Source: Paraktedonobacter sp035294465
Lineage (GTDB): Bacteria > Chloroflexota > Ktedonobacteria > Ktedonobacterales > Ktedonobacteraceae
Length of the DNA stretch: 9,845 bases
Direction: 5' to 3'
Assembly (NCBI GenBank): GCA_035294465.1
Contig: DATGKW010000183.1
Location: forward strand, 1 to 9,845
Below, one piece after another: positions 6,355 through 9,845 of this stretch. A model generated the notes under the pieces. That model searched no databases. It worked only from the letters and a program-made list of their open reading frames with translations, and was not told the origin of the DNA. Position numbers and translations under genes: made by a program. Positions within the stretch are counted from its first letter, which is position 1, and each line of letters opens with the position of its first letter.

Positions 6355-7143
6355 ATGTTTAGCAGACTTGTACAGCAAAGAGCTCGCCTGATTGTCGCAG
6401 CAATTGTGCGGCCATTGGCCCGGCTGGGGATCACTCCAAATACAGTGACCCTGCTAGGGTTGCTATTGAGTATTGTGACTGCTGCTGTGATCGCATCTGG
6501 ATATATTATAGCCGGGGGCGTGCTTGTACTGTTTGCTGGCATTTTTGACATGTTTGATGGGGCTATGGCTCGTGTCCGCAATGCTGCCACTACCTTTGGC
6601 GCATTTCTGGATTCTACGCTAGATCGCTATTCTGAGAGTATTATCCTGGCCGGTTTGCTTTATTACGCTCTCCAGCGGCCAGGTTTGCACGAAGCTCTGT
6701 GGCCCTGGGCAGATGAGCAGCAGTGGATGATTGCCTTGATCTTTGTGGCTGCGGTTGGCTCGCTTATGGTGAGTTACACAAAAGCGCGCGCCGAGGGCCT
6801 GGGATTGGAATGCAAGACTGGCTTGCTGGCTCGCCCCGAACGTGTCGTTCTTCTGGCTATTGGATTCTTAACAGGCACAACTATCTGGGCGTTGACGCTC
6901 CTGGCAGTTTTATCACATGTGACTGCCATTGAGCGCATTATTCATGTGTGGCGCGCGGCGAAGCAGGTGGGAAAGAAGCAAGCAGTGGAGCAACTCCCTG
7001 CCGACAAACCTGCACGAGGAACAGATAAGAAAGATGTGCCAGGTCGGCCATTGCCGATTGCGGCGGACGATCAGGGAGGAGCGTCCGCCAATTCTGTGTC
7101 TACCGGTTTGCCGCCGTTGACCGGTAGTATGCGTCACGATTAA
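6355..7143 (+). CDS. CDP-alcohol phosphatidyltransferase, inositol-phosphate-synthase-like
   Basis: This integral membrane enzyme transfers a phosphatidyl group from a CDP-lipid to an alcohol acceptor in phospholipid synthesis. The full family signature D-x2-DG-x2-AR-x8-G-x3-D-x3-D is present: D65, D68, G69, A72, R73, G82, D86 and D90. The four aspartates hold the catalytic metals. Hydrophobic segments occur at about 31-60 (probably two passes), 95-107, 126-139 and 165-195. The segment KTGLLARPERV (154-164) resembles phosphatidylinositol-phosphate and archaetidylinositol-phosphate synthases more than glycerol-phosphate enzymes. That subfamily call is from memory of the family and is moderate. 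A hydrophilic tail of about 60 residues (200-262) follows the last membrane segment. No Shine-Dalgarno is seen, and the promoter at 6321-6348 predicts a leaderless transcript. It ends 386 bp before the NYN protein gene. Confidence 0.9.
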   Translation: MFSRLVQQRARLIVAAIVRPLARLGITPNTVTLLGLLLSIVTAAVIASGYIIAGGVLVLFAGIFDMFDGAMARVRNAATTFGAFLDSTLDRYSESIILAGLLYYALQRPGLHEALWPWADEQQWMIALIFVAAVGSLMVSYTKARAEGLGLECKTGLLARPERVVLLAIGFLTGTTIWALTLLAVLSHVTAIERIIHVWRAAKQVGKKQAVEQLPADKPARGTDKKDVPGRPLPIAADDQGGASANSVSTGLPPLTGSMRHD

Positions 7144-7529
7144 AGACAACGGCATAGAGTGGGAAACGGACCGGATTGCAGTAGTAGCGTGAGATAGCCT
7201 GTCCGAGAATACGTTAAGAAGGCGGAGATATGAGCCGCCGGGGCATGCACAACGCGGATCGGTGGAAAGCGTATGCGAAAGGTATTGTGCGAAAGAGTAA
7301 AAAAGAGCCTGTACTGCTAGCCTTCGACCGAACACCCGTTGCGGAAGCGTGTTTCCTTCCCGTCCTGGCTGGCATACAGCTGGATCGGCATAAGGATACC
7401 TGAGACGATGCGCGAGTCTTTGATACTCGCCTGAGACATCTTCAATTCAATATTCTCTCTGGCTCAAGGGCATAGTCTGATGGCAAGTGCCTGCGCTCCG
7501 GTCCGTTAGTACTGAGACTGGAGACCTTA
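7144..7529 (+). ncRNA. Putative structured leader RNA of the NYN protein gene
   Basis: No gene is seen in these 386 bases. Distant segments 7165-7175 and 7497-7507 are perfectly complementary over 11 bp. After a 2x2 internal loop the helix continues with GCAG (7178-7181) and CTGC (7491-7494). Enclosed local hairpins include 7221-7239 (GGCGG/CCGCC), 7247-7290 (GCACAA/TTGTGC), 7331-7353 (AACAC/GTGTT) and 7412-7430 (GCGAGT/ACTCGC). CTGAGAC occurs three times (7400, 7431, 7512). The closing helix ends 22 nt before the GTG start at 7530. A weak promoter-like pair, TTGACC (7117-7122) and TTAAAG (7140-7145), could start the RNA near 7152. No family I know fits: the conserved RNase P and tmRNA segments are missing. 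It may be a cis-acting leader or an independent RNA. Confidence 0.45.
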
Positions 7530-9830
7530 GTGATAACAGAACATACGCATTCAGAGAACAACGACTGGCAAGAGTCAGGCGGAGAACAGCAGTCTGTCTC
7601 CGAAATCTCCACGCCGTCTCCAACCGTGGAAGCCCCTGAGATGGATGCAGCCGCTCACGAAGCAGAGCAAATATCGAACGCGGAAAAGACCTCGGCTGCG
7701 GCAGCAGATGACGACAAACCTGCTTCTGATCAAGCGGGAGGTCATGCAGAGCCGCCTGTCGCTCAAATCTCTGGCGATCAGACGACCGGAAGTGAGACTC
7801 TCCTCCACGCTTTCGGCGCAGCCGCAGCCGATTCTGCAAATGCGGCAATTTCTGATTTTAACCAGCCTGGCTCACCAGGAAACAGCCCTTCAGCGCTTTT
7901 TGTCCTGGAGGGAGCGTCGCCTTTGCTTGAGCAAGGGGCGGTCAGACCTTTCACCGACTTTATTACAGAGTTTCGCCAGACAGAGGAACGCTTGAGCGCG
8001 TTACTCAAGGAACAGAGCGCTTCTTTTCCGGCTTTGTTGGAGGGCAGCGAAAGCGCAAAAGAACCGGCTGACCTCTCAAACGCCGAGACGCGCGCGCAGG
8101 CGGGAAACGGTGTTCCCGCAGACAGTAATGGGAGCGGGCAAGCAGAGAGCATACCGGAGGCAAGCAGCACGGCTGAAGCGCCGGTGACACCGCCAGCCGA
8201 ACGCCCAGTCTCGCCGCTTCTCCGTCCACCAACGCGCCCGCGCTTGCCGCGTCATGTCCGGCACCGAATAGAAGAGGCTGCGCAGCCGGAGGAGCAGCGC
8301 GTGGAACAGCCTGAACCGGTAGTGACCCAGTCTGAGCCAGCAGCGGCCCCGCCCACAGAAGCGGCAGCGGCCGAGGAACCTCACGTCGAGGAGCCTGTTC
8401 GCCCGGCACGCCGGTATCGTTTTGATAGGCCCGCTGCCACTGCTAGCGCAAGTTTGCCAACAGCCAAAGTACACGCGCCGTCGTTCCCAACCCCAGCAGC
8501 CGAGAGCAAAGAGAAGCAAGGTATGACCGTTATCGCGCATGCCGAAGGTGGAATGAGTATTGAACTGGCGGATCGCTCAGAGATGAGTGGGGTTACTACC
8601 TCGGACCTGCCGGAGCAGAGAATACCTCCTCAGGAAGCGGTTCCCGCGAGTGCTGAGGCGAATGCGCCCTCACCATCTGAGCGCCGGCGTCGCAACGGCC
8701 ACGAGCGCCAGCGCGAGAAAGAGCCAGCCGCTACGACAACAATCGTGCCGCCTCCATCAGCATCCGAGCTGGCTGCGCTAGAGGTTGAGACCGTGTCGGC
8801 ATCCTTACCGGATGTTGCAATCGAGGATCTACCGCCTCTGGAATATTCTGAACTGCAAGCTGCCAGTTCACGCCGTCGTCGTCGTCGCCGCGCCGGAAGT
8901 GCTAGTGTGGCCGCTACGAACGGAGCAGGCGCTTCTAAAGTGACGCCAGACCTTGTTGCCCCTCCGTCCCCGGCTGCTCCGGCAAAGGACGCGCTTGCAT
9001 CTCCGTCGCAAGCCTATAACATTGTTTCTGGTTATACAGTGAGCCAGATGAATCAGGGCAACGGTCTCGCGGGACCGTTCATGGGGCCGGAGCCGTCACC
9101 CGCTCGCGGCAGTATGTTTAGCCCGCCCCCCTCGCTCCGGCAGGTGCGCAATGAGGTCCTGAGAAGCACGCCTCCTCAGCAGGTCAAGTCCGGCGAGATC
9201 CCGATGATGTCACCGGCTTCGGTGCATTATCTGGCAAACGCCATAGGGCAGGCCATTCAGACGCAGACGGATCGCATGGTGGCGGAGTTGCGGCGTGCTA
9301 ACCAGATCCCCACAAACGTTTCGGTTTCTCTGCCGCCATTCCCTTCCACTGAGCGCGTGGGCGTTTTTGTGGATGTCGCGAATCTGCTCTACTCAGCGCG
9401 AACTCTGCGCCTGACTGTCGATTTCGGCAAATTGCTCGATTTCCTGCGCGGCAATCGCCGCCTGGTGCGCGCGCAAGCCTATTGTCCTACCAGCCCGCAA
9501 CCAGGGGACGACCAGATGTTCCTGCAGGCTGTGAAGGGCCTGGGCTATCGCATCACGACGAAAAACTATAAGACCTTCTCTAGCGGAGCTAAGAAAGCAG
9601 ACCTGGACCTGGATCTCTGCATGGATGTGGTGCGCCTGGTCGAGGGCAAAGCTGTCGATTGTATTGTGCTGGTAAGCGGCGATGGTGACTTTATCCCCAT
9701 GCTCGATTACTGCTCGGATCACGGGGTACGCGTTGAGGTAGCTGCTTTCGACGAATCGCTCTCAGCGGTCCTGCGCCAAAGCTGCGATCTCTTCATAAAC
9801 CTTTCTATGCTGGAAGAGATCCGCGCGTAA
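7530..9830 (+). CDS. NYN (PIN-like nuclease) domain protein with long disordered N-terminus
   Basis: The 766-residue protein has two parts. Residues 1-607 are low-complexity, rich in Ala, Pro, Glu and Ser and mostly acidic, with arginine-rich islands: about 232-250, 385-388 (RRRR) and 448-454 (seven Arg). A likely helix at 561-593 precedes the folded domain. Residues 608-766 form a NYN/LabA-like domain of the PIN nuclease fold: VGVFVDVANLL (D615, N618), KKADLDLDLCMDVV (D691, D695, D699) and VLVSGDGDFIPML (D718, D720). These acidic residues are the expected metal-binding site, so it is probably a ribonuclease; the substrate is unknown. It starts at GTG 7530 after GGAG (7520-7523, 6-nt spacer). 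The frame is open only from 7476 and holds no earlier ATG, GTG or TTG. The layout, a nuclease with disordered arginine-rich segments, resembles RNase E-type scaffolds by analogy, not homology. The stop lies 15 bp before the window end. Confidence 0.88.
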   Translation: MITEHTHSENNDWQESGGEQQSVSEISTPSPTVEAPEMDAAAHEAEQISNAEKTSAAAADDDKPASDQAGGHAEPPVAQISGDQTTGSETLLHAFGAAAADSANAAISDFNQPGSPGNSPSALFVLEGASPLLEQGAVRPFTDFITEFRQTEERLSALLKEQSASFPALLEGSESAKEPADLSNAETRAQAGNGVPADSNGSGQAESIPEASSTAEAPVTPPAERPVSPLLRPPTRPRLPRHVRHRIEEAAQPEEQRVEQPEPVVTQSEPAAAPPTEAAAAEEPHVEEPVRPARRYRFDRPAATASASLPTAKVHAPSFPTPAAESKEKQGMTVIAHAEGGMSIELADRSEMSGVTTSDLPEQRIPPQEAVPASAEANAPSPSERRRRNGHERQREKEPAATTTIVPPPSASELAALEVETVSASLPDVAIEDLPPLEYSELQAASSRRRRRRRAGSASVAATNGAGASKVTPDLVAPPSPAAPAKDALASPSQAYNIVSGYTVSQMNQGNGLAGPFMGPEPSPARGSMFSPPPSLRQVRNEVLRSTPPQQVKSGEIPMMSPASVHYLANAIGQAIQTQTDRMVAELRRANQIPTNVSVSLPPFPSTERVGVFVDVANLLYSARTLRLTVDFGKLLDFLRGNRRLVRAQAYCPTSPQPGDDQMFLQAVKGLGYRITTKNYKTFSSGAKKADLDLDLCMDVVRLVEGKAVDCIVLVSGDGDFIPMLDYCSDHGVRVEVAAFDESLSAVLRQSCDLFINLSMLEEIRA

Positions 9831-9845
9831 TTTCTTCATAATACA

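Noticed and set aside
7144..7529. RNase P RNA or tmRNA in the long gene-free stretch
   Set aside because: The length and closing helix fit loosely, but the conserved RNase P core segments and the tmRNA tRNA-like ends with a tag reading frame are not found.

Overview
The window reads as bacterial chromosomal housekeeping DNA of moderate G+C. The best taxonomic guess is a Chloroflexota lineage such as Ktedonobacteria. That guess rests on the style of the DnaG and RpoD proteins, a tRNA gene without an encoded CCA end, and the mix of neighbouring genes. It is an impression, not a search result. I see no mobile element, CRISPR array or phage gene.

Region by region: (1) Positions 1-876 carry no credible gene. 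Positions 1-574 hold a very dense array of DnaA boxes: 12 exact TTATCCACA sites, 6 exact TTATCCCCA variants and about 5 one-mismatch sites, on both strands. Within it are three identical 19-bp palindromes, an A+T-rich island and a perfect 28-bp inverted repeat around an A+T-rich spacer. This looks like a chromosomal replication origin (oriC) or a major DnaA-titration or control locus. It lies directly upstream of (2) dnaG (primase, 877-2937) and rpoD (primary sigma factor, 3079-4353). The pair recalls the dnaG-rpoD part of the E. coli macromolecular-synthesis operon and includes promoter-like sites inside the 3' part of dnaG. A strong hairpin terminator closes rpoD. (3) A tRNA-Lys(CUU) gene lies on the minus strand with its own clear promoter. 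Divergent to it is a small ArsR-type regulator with a 35-bp palindrome overlapping its promoter. (4) Next come a PHP-domain metal-dependent phosphoesterase and a CDP-alcohol phosphatidyltransferase whose promoter places the start of transcription on its ATG, so the mRNA is probably leaderless. (5) A 386-bp gene-free stretch (7144-7529) is bracketed by a long-range 11+4 bp helix and reads as a structured leader RNA. It precedes a 766-residue protein made of about 600 residues of disordered, acidic sequence with arginine islands and a C-terminal NYN (PIN-like nuclease) domain.

How the genes fit together: the left half joins replication initiation (DnaA boxes), priming (DnaG) and global transcription (RpoD), so DnaA occupancy of the array could influence dnaG expression. 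The right half has three genes in a row on the plus strand: phosphoesterase, membrane lipid head-group enzyme and putative RNA nuclease. Each has its own intergenic spacing and probably its own control, so they need not form one operon. The two most unusual items are the DnaA-box array next to dnaG and the long structured leader of the NYN protein, which recalls the autoregulatory leader of E. coli RNase E in general layout only.
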